A stretch of 64,000 nt of DNA, taken from positions 6,388,001 to 6,452,000 of the forward strand of contig NC_079876.1 of assembly GCF_029227915.1 (NCBI RefSeq), given 5' to 3'. Below, piece after piece: positions 46,346 through 57,900 of the stretch. The position numbers were made by a program, and so were the translations under genes. Origin of the DNA: Hydractinia symbiolongicarpus (Eukaryota; Cnidaria; Hydrozoa; Anthoathecata; Hydractiniidae). The number at the start of each line of letters is the position of its first letter. Positions within the stretch are counted from its first letter, which is position 1. The notes under the pieces were generated by a model. It had not been told where the DNA came from and made no database searches. It saw nothing but the letters and a program-made list of their open reading frames with translations.

Positions 46346-47587
46346 AGCTGGATTTCCATCAGTGCGAGTTCTCTTATCGCTCTGGCTTTTTTGACCCATT
46401 GATTTTTTTTCGCACTGGTGGAAATTCCAGAGCGACAATTTTTTTGCTCTTATCGCCCAATTTCAGTGCGATAGTTAGAGCGACAATTATCACAAAGTTT
46501 TAATATTTATCGCTCTGAGTTTTCGCCCGAAAGTGCAACTTCAACGAAATATCGAATGTCCTTTTAAAGAAATTAAATAGATTCTATTGAAGTGTAACTT
46601 CAGCACATGCTTACACGTGTTGAGCACAAGAAATAGTTTGTGTTATGAAGCGAGCAGTGTTGTAAAACAAGTTTTTATTAAATGGGAAAAACAAATAGGT
46701 GCAACTTAAAGGGAAGATGAGTACTTAGCAGAGGCTGTTTGAAATTTTATTATGTCTATACGACAAAAGTTGCAAAAGAGTATCGAGAAAAAAGATCGAG
46801 TGGCAAATGCTTGGAGGAAAGTTGAGGATGAATTAGGATGCGAAGAGGGTAAAGTTTATCCTTTTTCGTCAGTTCAATGCGCTATATTTTTGCGCTGTTA
46901 AACCTTGAGCGTATTCAGCTTCTTCTATTACTTAATTAGAAAAAATGTTTTTTAAATTCAACTGTTTTAAGGTTAAGCTTTTCAAAGATGGGACAACTTA
47001 AAAAAGATACAGCAAGGAAAGGAATAACCTAAGAAGGAAATTTGCATTGGGATCAGGTTTGGCTGACGTTGAATCGTGTGTCAAATTTTAAAGGAATACT
47101 CTTTTTTGTCTTGGCTTGATAAGTATTCAAATTAGAGACACAAAATCAAATATAACGGCTCCGGAGGATGAGGAGGATATTGATTCTTATTCGGAGGCGG
47201 CGGTTGAAATTATTTAAATAACAAGAATGACCCTACAACAAAATCACCAAGTTTGGCCAAGATGACAACTATTGCCCTCATTGCGCAATTTCACTTCTTA
47301 AAGCAGTTGATTATGCACTCCTTTCAATTCTCTTTCTCTATAAATTTGACGAACATGAGAAAATGGCGATTTTCTTCGTCTCTTTTTTTTACTATTAAGG
47401 CCACAGCTTCTTCTTTTTTCTGAACTGTCTGCCATCTTGAAATGCGTGTGTTCACATAAGAAAATTTCGCACAAATAATAATATGAATAATAATTTGAAA
47501 CTCATTTAGAGCGTAGAACTCCTGTCGCACTAAAATTTTGTGTAATTTTAGAGCTATAGGAAGATTCGCTCTAATGGAAACCCACCT
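46346..47587. mobile_element. PIF/Harbinger-like non-autonomous element (1,242 bp)
   Basis: Ends AGCTGGATTTCCATCAGTGC and, inverted, AGGTGGGTTTCCATTAGAGC match at 18 of 22 positions. Both flanks carry TTA (46343-46345, 47588-47590), the 3-bp target of PIF/Harbinger. Subterminal TCGCTCTGG and AGAGCGAC words repeat. Inside is a MADF domain remnant, as in the accessory protein of this superfamily. Confidence 0.75.
46718..47090 (+). pseudogene. MADF (Myb/SANT-like) domain remnant
   Basis: The plus strand reads LAEAV, then in a shifted frame YDKSCK, then EKKDRVANAWRKVEDELGCEE before a GTAAAG donor. After a short intron come RWDNLKK and NNLRRKFALGSGLADVES. These are the helix signatures of MADF. 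An in-frame stop and frameshifts break it. Confidence 0.6.
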
Positions 47588-47731
47588 TTATGAAAGACAA
47601 TTTTGGTTGTATTTAAATACTTTTTTCTTTACTTTTCCATGTAACTAATATCAAGTTTTGATTTTTTAGCGGGCAGCACCTTTATAACGCGTAAAAACCT
47701 TTTTGAAAAATTTTGCGCAACTTCGGTTTAA

Positions 47732-48442
47732 CCCTATTCGGTCCGGTGGGGGGGGCGGATTCCGCCCCCCCTGACGGTTTTTTTAATAACTCCTGATTGC
47801 TTTCTTATATGGCTATGATACTTACTGAGTTTCACCATTTATCTATTAGACACCTGCATGCTAAATTGTTAGGTCCCATACCTTTCAGAGGCTTTGATAT
47901 TGGCCATTACTCGAAACTACCCCTAAAATCTCTATGAAATCCTTATAATGGGGAAAATATAATAACTCCTGTTAGGATAATCCTTAGAACTTGAAACTTG
48001 CAAGCTTTGTTTCATCAAGAAGAATCATTTTGAATAATTTTAACACGTGACTATTCCGATTTCCCGATTTTGTCGGATTTTACCCGAAAATCCGGAAAAA
48101 ACGGATTGTCGGGCAATTTTTGGCAATTTTTTATTAGATCCATGTAAAAACCGGAAGATATGTTAAAAGAATTTTATTTAGCTTTCAGAAACTTCAAACA
48201 GAATGTAAAAATTCGCTCTAGAACGAAAGTAATTATTTTTTAAGCAGATAGTGGCATTTTTAACAATTTTCAAGCCTCTGATGACGTCACAGAAAATGTG
48301 CTGACGCAAGCAAACATTTTTTGCCACCATTTTGTTCCTTTTATGACGTACTATAAGTGTGCCAAGTTTGATTCAATTTGAACAATCTTATGAAAAGTTA
48401 TTGAGGTCATAGTATGTTCGAAAAACCCCGGACCGAATAGGG
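47732..48442. mobile_element. TTAA-flanked MITE, copy 2 (711 bp)
   Basis: Same element as 13488-14231, with TTAA on both sides (47728-47731, 48443-48446). The G run is much shorter here, and the right-hand GGCGGAATCCGCCCCC block present in copy 1 is missing, apparently a small deletion near 48400. The bodies are over 90% identical by eye. Confidence 0.9.
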
Positions 48443-48449
48443 TTAAATA

Positions 48450-49530
48450 AGTCTAGTTTTGAATTTATTTTGCTTTATGATCATTTTTATCATTTACCAG
48501 TCAGCTATTTCAGGTTAACTGTCTATAAGTTTTTTTTATCACAAATATTTATGTGGTTTACTTGCGAAGGTTTATTTTAATCACATGCGTCATCTGTAAA
48601 GAGTACTCACCAGACCACAGACATTTATGTCAACATTCTTTGATCTCTTTAATAAAAGCCGTATTCTATTTGTCTGCTTGCACGCGAGAAAAAAAGTCGT
48701 GTTGCGGAAACACGAAATGCAAACAGTATAATAACTATTAAATAGTATTATTGTAGTTTTATTTATTTTTCGAATTTTTATTAGACACCTTTTGAATTTT
48801 CATCAAATTTTGTGTTGGACGTGATAAAAAAGGGAAAGTGAACAGAGATGTCTGCTTTTTGTCGATAACAGCGCTGGTTAATTAATCAAGTTTTAAATGT
48901 AGGTAATCCCCAGTTACCTAGGGTGGAGCAGCTGATGCCAGTTGCGTCTAAAAGATTTCCCTTTTTTAGCCTCACACTCAAAAGTGCAATGCAATGGCTT
49001 CGCTAATTTTATACAGATTGACGGCAGTCTAAAAGGCTTTAACGTCTTGACGTAACGTCGATAAAGTTAACAAATTAGACATAACGGTTTTAGCGGCTTC
49101 AAAAGAAAATGAAAACAACCCATTCTTCTTATACACTGTCACCATATTATGATAAAGGATTAAATAAGTAAATTAGTTCTCTCGAAGTGTGCTTATTACT
49201 ACAACCTAGTCGTTATCCCGTGAAAAAATTCACAAGAATTCATCTGCCAGGAATATCCACGAAAATATTCCCGTCACCATTTGCAGCTACCATTTGACAC
49301 AGTGAGTATCCTAATATAGACTAGTCGTTAACCCATAAAAAACACACGAGGTGTCCCGTCTTTAAGTTACACGTTACTTTGTGTGCCCGTAACACGATAT
49401 GTTTTTTGCGACATGCACGCAGAATATGGCTGTTGTTAATTACACTTGTTGGCATTCCGTGGAAAAATCCAAGAACCACCGGCGATTCAATATAACACCA
49501 AATATATTAACCATGTATTTAAAGATGTTA
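48450..49530. other. Intergenic, nothing recognised
   Basis: No supportable feature. Confidence 0.35.
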
Positions 49531-49534
49531 TCTA

Positions 49535-49820
49535 GATAAGAAGATTAAATTGGCTGGGGCACTTGGAAAGAATGGAGGAGGATAATTGGGTAAGAAAGTG
49601 TAGAGACTTGATAGTTCCTGGGGCAAAGCCCAGAGGCAGACCGAGAAAGACTTGGCAGGAGGTTATAAGGACAGACTTGATAGAGAGGAAGTTGAGTTTA
49701 GATCTAACACAGTCTAGATCAGATTGGAAGAGGGTCATTAATATACCCCGTCCAACCCATGCTAGCATGGAAAACAGACGTTAAGCCGAGAATGATGATG
49801 ATAATGATTATGATGCCATA
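49535..49820 (+). pseudogene. LINE 3' fragment: C-terminus of a reverse transcriptase protein
   Basis: Reads RRLNWLGHLERMEEDNW, CRDLIVPGAKPRGRPRKTW and VIRTDLIERKL. This WxGHxxRM...RGRPxKTW signature is typical of the extreme C-terminus of many LINE polyproteins. It ends with a stop and a (TGATGA)n-type tail, as expected of a 5'-truncated insertion. Confidence 0.75.
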
Positions 49821-49955
49821 ATAATAGAATTTTATGACAAACTGTATCGAATGCTGTGCTGAGATCAATAAGGTTTGAAATATTTCTTGACTTAACTGAA
49901 TGATTGCATGATCAGTTGACTGGCCTGCTTGATAGCCAAATGTCTTATTATACTC
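49814..49955 (-). pseudogene. LINE reverse-transcriptase fragment (motif A region)
   Basis: The minus strand reads FGYQAGQSTDHAIIQLSQEI, then after a frameshift NLIDLSTAFDTVCHKILL. This is the FGFxxxxSTxxAI...IDLSKAFDTVDHxILL region of jockey/CR1-like reverse transcriptases. It is on the opposite strand to the neighbouring LINE tail, so two insertions abut here. Confidence 0.7.
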
Positions 49956-49989
49956 GCACTATGTCGAAATTTAAGTTTATGTATATTTT

Positions 49990-50748
49990 TAAAAGCCTTG
50001 GGCTGTTTTCCTTACTGATAGCGTTGCGTAAATAGACTGTGGTAACACATGGGTGTTAAAGCACAAGCTGGAGTGTTTCCATTCAGACTGAAGAAGTAAA
50101 GAGGGGTAGAGTGGAGCAAAATTCGAAAACGTACTTCAAATTCCAATCTTATCTTTTGTTTTTTCAAACCAATCAAAAATCAGTTATACAAAACTTTAAC
50201 CCGCAAAATTATATCTTAAAAACAAATTAGGACCTGTGAAGTCTTAAATTGTAAAGAATTCGTTAAATAGTCTCCCTTTCTCTAATATTATTGTAAGAGA
50301 AAGTAAAAAAATGTGATCTCACATTTCAGATCTCACAAACAAATAAAGCAATACGGTAAAATTAAAAATAGCCATTTTGCAAATTGTTTATCGGTGTATT
50401 ACAACCTATATACTGAATAACTAAGTGAGTAGTATTAAAACTATGATTTTTTTCGTAGAAACAACGAACAAACGCACTAATAAACATTATATGTAGAAAC
50501 AGAAGAAACGTTCTGTTAAGAGCATTTTTGAAGAAAGAACGTCAACGCGGGTGTGTTGTTGTTCTTTTAATTAATTGATCTAATGTTGCTACAGGACACA
50601 AAATAACAAATGCAATGTATCTCTATCGACTTTGTTGCGATAGGCGAATTTCCATGAACTTCTAGTAATTTTGTTGATAAACAGTATGAAAAACTTTTAT
50701 TGATATTTCTTGAATTGAAATTGAAATTATCTTATAGATATTATAGTC
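49990..50748. other. 5' flank of the main gene
   Basis: AT-rich. A CTTATAG acceptor-like site at about 50728-50737 and a second TTATAG next to the ATG suggest a non-coding first exon upstream, not located. No promoter motif I can support. Confidence 0.35.
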
Positions 50749-51998
50749 ATGGCAACGGCAGTACCTCCAACAGGATCTTCTCACCATGCATTGATTGCAA
50801 ACAATGAATATCAAATTAAATTGGTCACGCTTCTCAATGAATGTTGTGACCACTTACGTGAAATTTTACATGATCCTGCCCGTGGCAACATGCCAAGGGA
50901 TAAGAAACAATTATATCTGTCATTAAAACAATATAAGAAACATTTAAACCATTTGAAAAGAGATCAGCTGGAAATCGTTTTTCCACAAGATAAGGAAACA
51001 GATTCGGGATTGTTTGACATCACTATTTTATGTGACGTTCTAATTAATTGTTGTCACGGTATACAAGCACCAATTGGTGGATGGAGGACCAGAACACCGC
51101 AACCAAATGATTTCAGTGTCGGTGCTGACATCATTCGAATCAGAAATGAGCGAAATATTGTTATGCATGGAAGAGCAATGACTTCAGCACAATATAATCG
51201 GTTGTGGAACGCCATAGAAGGTATATTAAGAAGACTCGGATATGACATAACGAAAATTAGAGATTTGAAGTCTGGTTGTTTAAAAGACTTGGACTTATTT
51301 AAGATTGAAATTATGAAAGCAGTTACTGAAATTTTAAATTTCAATGTTAACAAAAACCAAGACAATATAAAACAAAATCAAGATGACATCAAAGCAAATA
51401 AAGACAGTATTCATCAAAACGAAGATGGTATTAAACAAAATCAAGATGACATCGAAGCAAATAAAGACAGTATTCAGCGAAACGAAGATGGTATTAAACA
51501 AAATCAAGATGACATCAAAGCAAATAAAGACAATATTCAGCAAAACGAAGATGGTATTAAACAAAATCAAGATGACATCAAAGCAAATAAAGACAGTATT
51601 CATCAAAACGAAGATGGTATTAAACAAAATCAAGATGACATCAAAGCAAATAAAGACAGTATTCAGCAAAACGAAGATGGTATTACACAAAATCAAGATG
51701 ACATCAAAGCAAATAAAGACAATATTCATCAAAACGAAGATGGTATTAAACAAAATCAAGATGACATCAAAGCAAATAAAGACAATATTCATCAAAACGA
51801 AGATGGTATTAAACAAAATCAAGATGACATCAAAGCAAATAAAGACAATATTCAGCAAAACAAAGATGGTATTAAAGAGAATAAAGAGAATTATAAGCGA
51901 TTAGCAGCCGAAGTGGAAATAGTAAAGCAAACTAATTCTTCATCATCATGTGATCAGAAGAGTTCTCAGTTGGAAGAAACTATAAAAGAACAACCCAG
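50749..51998 (+). CDS. Exon 1 of main gene: HEPN_DZIP3 domain and heptad stalk
   Basis: Starts at the first ATG after an acceptor-like TATAG. LFDITILCDVLINCC, GGWRTRTPQPNDFSVGADI and RIRNERNIVMHGRA match the HEPN_DZIP3 family pattern (FDxTLL...P..GW...P...D.S..A.I.RIR..RN....H). R135 and H140 form the R-X4-H signature of catalytic HEPN RNases. The repeat stalk follows. Donor GTGTGT at 51999; reading through it would give a premature end after a hydrophobic tail. Confidence 0.88.
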
Positions 51999-54900
51999 GT
52001 GTGTAATTCTTTTTCTATATTGTTCTATTATTAAATTGATTCTGTCAACTTAACATAAAAGACAAATATGGTAAAGTAAAATTTTCATTCAATTAAATTC
52101 CACTTTATCTTGGTGTAACTAAATCACTTTTCTGTAATGATTTCAATGCATAGGAGAGTCATCAGCAATAAGAGTACATCAGATTGAAATTATGACAGCA
52201 CTGATTGAAATACAAAAATGTAAAGTAAATAAAAACAAAGACAACATTAAGTAAAATCTAAATAACTTAAAGAATGAACTATTTATATTCAAGTTGATGT
52301 AAAAAAAAACCAAAACGGAGTTAGGAACATTCAAAACGATTATGATTGAAAGACGGAATGGGAACAGTAAAGTCCTTTGTTGTCATCGTGTCGTTCAAAA
52401 ACTTGTCACTTAAAACGGCCTAGAAAGAAGATACCTTTCTTTCAAAAAATAAGATTTTATCGTTTTTTAGGACAATATTTCATACAGTTACTTATTATTC
52501 TGATTTATATTTAAATGTTTATTTTAGTTATATACTATTAAAAAATTTCCGAGGAGATTTTCTAATACAATTTGAGGATGGCTGCTCCCACTGGTCTATG
52601 AAAAGTGTACAAGTCATCATTACTGAAAATTTTGCGATACAATCAAAAGAACTTCATGTCGACAACGATTACATTGTGGAAGAAGAAGAAGGGAAACTAA
52701 TCCTGATTATTTACAATCACATTGCCGAATCTATTAATGGGTTATCAGTTACGTTAGTTGACAGTGAAAGTAAAACTCATTTGATTCCAATTAAAAGTGA
52801 GTAAATTTAGATAATGTATTCTATCTAGTACGGAAAAAATGAATAAGGAGTTGGAACAATAAAAACAAAACAGAACAAAAAAATACATTACTTACTAATG
52901 TAGCTGTGCATGGGGGCAGAGCACAATTAAACAAGTTGGGAAAGCTATATTTACAAGTAGAACAAATTTAATCTTAAGGGTTTATTTAAAATATTATTCG
53001 AACCATAAAAAAAACATTGTCAAGATTTTGTTAGAATAGCAATCATTTCAACGATGCAAGCCATTTACCTCGACAAAAGTTTTACTTTGGCTATGAGAAC
53101 GCAAAAATATATAAAAATTATTGCAAAGATTCTTGAATAATAACGTTTAGTATTCTACACAAAAAATTTAACGTCTCTAGCGCGTTGTTTTGTACAGCAC
53201 TTTAGATTAAAATTGGTTGAGTAGAAATGTTGCAAAGTAAAATAATTTTTTTAATTAGATATTGCACTGGTCCGAGCACATATGTGTACAACCAGCTATT
53301 TTGATGTTAGAACCCACAACAGTGGAAGAATATCTGAACATATAAAATGCATTGTAAAAGCAGAAATAGAAGAAGAAGATATTGAATTTATATGTGGAGG
53401 TAGTCTACAAACAATGGAGCCTAAGGAGTACGAAGCACTTGGAAAGGAATACATCCAACGTTATTTCACCGTGAATGAAGAATGCATGGAAGAACCACTC
53501 CAAATTCCACCCCCAATGCCAAAAGTCACACATTCCTTATTTGCACAAAAGATAAAGTATGTTATAATCGAATTACAACCTCGTTTGTTTACAATATTTA
53601 CTCATTATAACACAAAGGAACATATTCGATTTCTAAAACTGGATAAAGAATTTTCTTTGAGTTTGGAAAGCACAATTACTGATAACAAAAGAATTCTACT
53701 TGTGTTGCCAAATTATATCGTCAACATTAGATACACAGAAACAACCGACGCAGTAAGAATACAAGATGAAGTCAAAGCGGGCGAAGAAGACTTGAAGGAG
53801 CTATCTATCATCACTAAAAAATATCTTAAAAATGGTCACCTGACAATGGTTAATGTTGTAGCTGCACCACATTTCAAAGATATCGAAAATATCCACCTTT
53901 GTGTAGACTGCAACTTACTCTCCAAAAAAACTTTGGCTGAGGATAGAAGTATGACGAAGTTCTTTTCAAATATTTTGCAAAGCTCACAAGTACAAAATAA
54001 TGTTCAGGACAACAAGGAACGGTATATCAACATGGTTGGTAAAGTCATGTGTTTCATGGCTACAAGAAAAGCACTCTATTCTGTTCCTTCACTCAGTAAA
54101 AACGTCCACGAACAAATAAGCTCGTTAATACTTTCTCCACAGCAACTCCGTCATTTATACAACAACTCTTTAAAAAAAATTATAATCGGTCCTCTAGGCA
54201 GTGGAAAGACAGTGCTAGCTTTAGCACATTTGGAAATAGCTTACGAGCGCTCTGAGAATAGATCAGTCATATACTACGTTATTTGGGACGGCAACACATT
54301 GCTTAAACGGGATATTGTCAATCATACTAAAAGATTTAATTTCAAAGCCGCTGTCGAAGTTGTTGTAAAGGATAATGTCGAGTTAGCTAAGGATTTGAAA
54401 ATGAATGAAGTGCCAACACCATACCAGTTATTAGAGTCATTGGTTAAGAAACATGTTGACCAAAACCTGCATCTAATAATTGATGAATTAAATGGAGAGT
54501 TATTTAACAAGGAAGAATCATCTTTGCTTAAACACTATCTGGAAACTGAAGACAAATTAAATAACTCTTTCATCATCTTTTTCCCACAATCCATTGAGAA
54601 ACATAGAACATTAATTTCACACCAAAGAGTCACAATACATGACAAGTACAAGTATGAAGAAACAGGAATGAAAGTTTTAAAACTGAACAGAGCAATGAGA
54701 ACAACACGGATAATCTTTCAGTTTTTAAAGGCTTTTGAAAATGAAGTAGAACAAAACAAGGTAACAATGAAGCTTCCCGATCAGCAATCAAAAGAAGGAT
54801 TGTCCACCAAACAACCACAACAGCAGCAAGAGCCACAACGGCGACAACAACAACAACAGCAGCAGCGACAGCAGCAACCACCACCACCACCACCACCACC

Positions 54901-57900
54901 ACAACAACAACAAGGACAAACTACCAGTAGCAATGTCACGCCGATAATAAAAGGAGAAGAAGAAAGTTTTGAAACACCGGTTGATATTGATGTCGTTGCA
55001 GCTTCAATACAAGATGGGGATCTTTCGGGTAATGTTAGAATTGACACTTCATTAAAATTTAATACAGCGTATTCAATCGGTCATAATATCGAAGGAACAA
55101 AACCGTTATTGATACATCCGGCAAATACTCCAACAACAGACAAAGAGTTTATACCGATGTTAGCGCTTGTTTTACAAGATGTATGTTTACATCATGCCAC
55201 TAAACGTTTGTTCATATATAACACATTCCCTCAAAAGGATATTTTTTACAGATTACTAAAACTGTTAAAAATTGATTTTCTTCACTATGACAAGTACACT
55301 GACTGGAAAGTTTTAAATGGTGATGATATCATAGTTAAAAATCCCTTGCAGAGCCAAAATTATAACCTGCTCACTACTATTGAGGGAAGTCGTGGAGTTG
55401 AAGCAGCCGAATGCATCTGTATAATTGAAAGCAATGATTGCAAGTTAAAACATTTGACATTAGAAGCAATGTCCAGAGCGACACAAAATCTAGTCCTTGT
55501 TTCAACGTCCAACGTTTACCAATCAGGTACAGTAAAATCATCAACTGGTCATATCATCAGTAAACTGTTAACTGAACATCTGGTTGAATACAATCTAGAA
55601 GTCTCAAACGATGAAGATACGGAAATACCGTTCAAAAAGTCTATGAAAAGTAACAATAAAATAGTTTTTAACATTAAACCACAATATTGGAAATTCAAAG
55701 AAATGATAAAAGATTTGGAACATGTTGGTTTTCAGGCAACGGATGAACTCCTAAATGCGCATGAGTTCGTTATGAAAAAGTAAGTAAAATTTTTAAACAA
55801 TAGAGAACAAATTCTCTTTTGAATAGTTCTTTAAAAAATTTAAATTCAGTGATTCATATTAAAGAATTGGATGGTAAGGGTTGTGTTATATTAAAATAAA
55901 AAACCCCCACGAGATGACCAAAGTGTGATCATTCGCAATCCTCTCTCCTTTCTTTTGTGAAATTTGTTCTAGAGAGGCAAAAAAATCACGACATATGTAT
56001 CAGGACCTATTCTGTACTTAATAAAAACATTGTAAGAGTTTTCTGATGTTAAAAATGTTAACCTGCTGCTAAGCATGAAAAAAAAAAATATTATTAGACA
56101 AAATTTTGATCATCTTTTAATTTATTTTATTAAGTAAAAGTCATTAGTTTTGTTAAAAAATATGATATAAATGCAATATTAATAATTTTAGCCTTTATCC
56201 TCCTGGAAAAGTGAGCAATATAATTTGCTCATATTTGTCAAGTACATCATGTATATTGAGATGGCAACAGCACGCTAATAAATACACCGTTAGTAGACAA
56301 GAAAGTAAAAGTTTAACCTGGAATAACTTAGCAACTAACATTTCTTGCAATCAATACATCGTTGATGACATGGAAATTGGTGAATCGTGCAAGTTTTGTG
56401 TTGTTGCTAAAAATCATCTTGGTGTATCTGATGACAGCACTGTGTCTTATCGTCACGAGTAAGATTTTATTCAACTTCTATTAAAAACATTTTATAGCCA
56501 TGTGTTAAAAAGTATGTCAGGCTTCAGGAATATTAACATGTGCTCAATTTTTTTAGACTTCCAAACGTCATGGGTGTCCAATTTAAAGGTAAGAGAAATA
56601 GTTATCGTTTTATCAGCATAATTTTAAGCTAGAAAATCACCACAACACTCTTTGTCACAAAATAGGCATAAAAAAATTAGCTTGACAAAATAGACAGAAA
56701 TAAGTGTTGACTAATTGTGTGATTTAAAAAAATTAACATTTATTAAAAAATTTTCTTGTTCATGTTGTTATTTACCTGTTACAAAAAGAATGCGGAATAG
56801 TTAAATATTTGCTTTCTTCGTTACCCATATTACAACAAACAAATTATTCTAATTATTTGTTAAACATTTAATTTATTACTGTACTTATACCATGGGACAC
56901 GCAAAGTCAATTTAATGACACTATTGTCTGAAACAAATTTAGTCCTAGAACCTTTTAAGAATTTTTTTTCCATCTGGTGTTGCTTTTAAAACAGATCTTT
57001 ACTAAAAACGTAAGAGGTTATTAGACGTTTTTGTTTTCCTTTTGTAAAATTTCGACAATGTTTTCTTTCTCGGTCATATGACATTAATTAAGAGAAACTA
57101 AGTGTTATCAAGTAAAAATAAATCTACTCTGCACATTGGTAATATATATCCTAAAAGGAGGCTTTGGAGTGACAAAACATCAAAGGCAAAAGTACTTCCG
57201 CTAAAATGTAGTGTGCTGATGTTGCTGTTGTGTCAATAAAAGTGATACAAAACTTCTCACTTGGTATTAATAAAGTTTTCAAACTTTGTCAATAGAAAAA
57301 ATTTTGTTCAAATATTGCCATTAATTTTATTACTATCTCGTGGTTGCTCGATTTATTCAAATCATTTGTTTAGTATAGATTATTAATAATTTAAAAGTAA
57401 TACATATTTTTTGCATAATTTCTGGTGTAGTTTAGCCTAGTTAGCTAAGTTTTTTCTCGGATATCTAATTCAGTTTTTCTCAAACGAAAGTTTAGACGCA
57501 AACAAATGTAGAGCAATTCCCTTAAATTTAAATTCAAACCACGCATTATTTATGGCTATATCGTACTTTGCTGGGCATAGTTAAAGAAGCAAAGATAAAC
57601 TGCTCAACAAGTGTATGCAAAGTGAGAACGTCCTTTTGAGACCTACATTTACCTGCAAAAGGGATATTTTTACGAAGCGAATTGGGAATAGCGAATTCGG
57701 CGGCTAATTACCAGCGAAATATCTATTTGATTTTCACGGGAAACAAAAAAAACATGTGACCAATTTAACATTCTGAGTGTAAGCACTTTTTCTGGTATTA
57801 AAAACCGGATAGTTATTTTGAATTCTAAATAAACAGTTTTCTTATTGGTTAAAAGATATTTTATAAAATATTTCTACTTTTCGGGGAAGAGAATTTTTCA

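Noticed and set aside
51334-51858. 174-codon minus-strand frame of hydrophobic 21-residue repeats over the stalk
   Set aside because: It is the antisense of the 63-bp coding repeat; a repeat unit divisible by three and free of stops opens several frames at once. The plus frame has domain, start and splice support.
51383-51904. 173-codon plus-strand frame rich in Lys and Thr over the same repeat
   Set aside because: Shifted frame of the same repeat, with no domain on either side.
54630-55047. Minus-strand frames rich in Val or Cys/Gly opposite the Gln/Pro tract
   Set aside because: Antisense of CAA/CCA repeats; composition is fully explained by the repeat.
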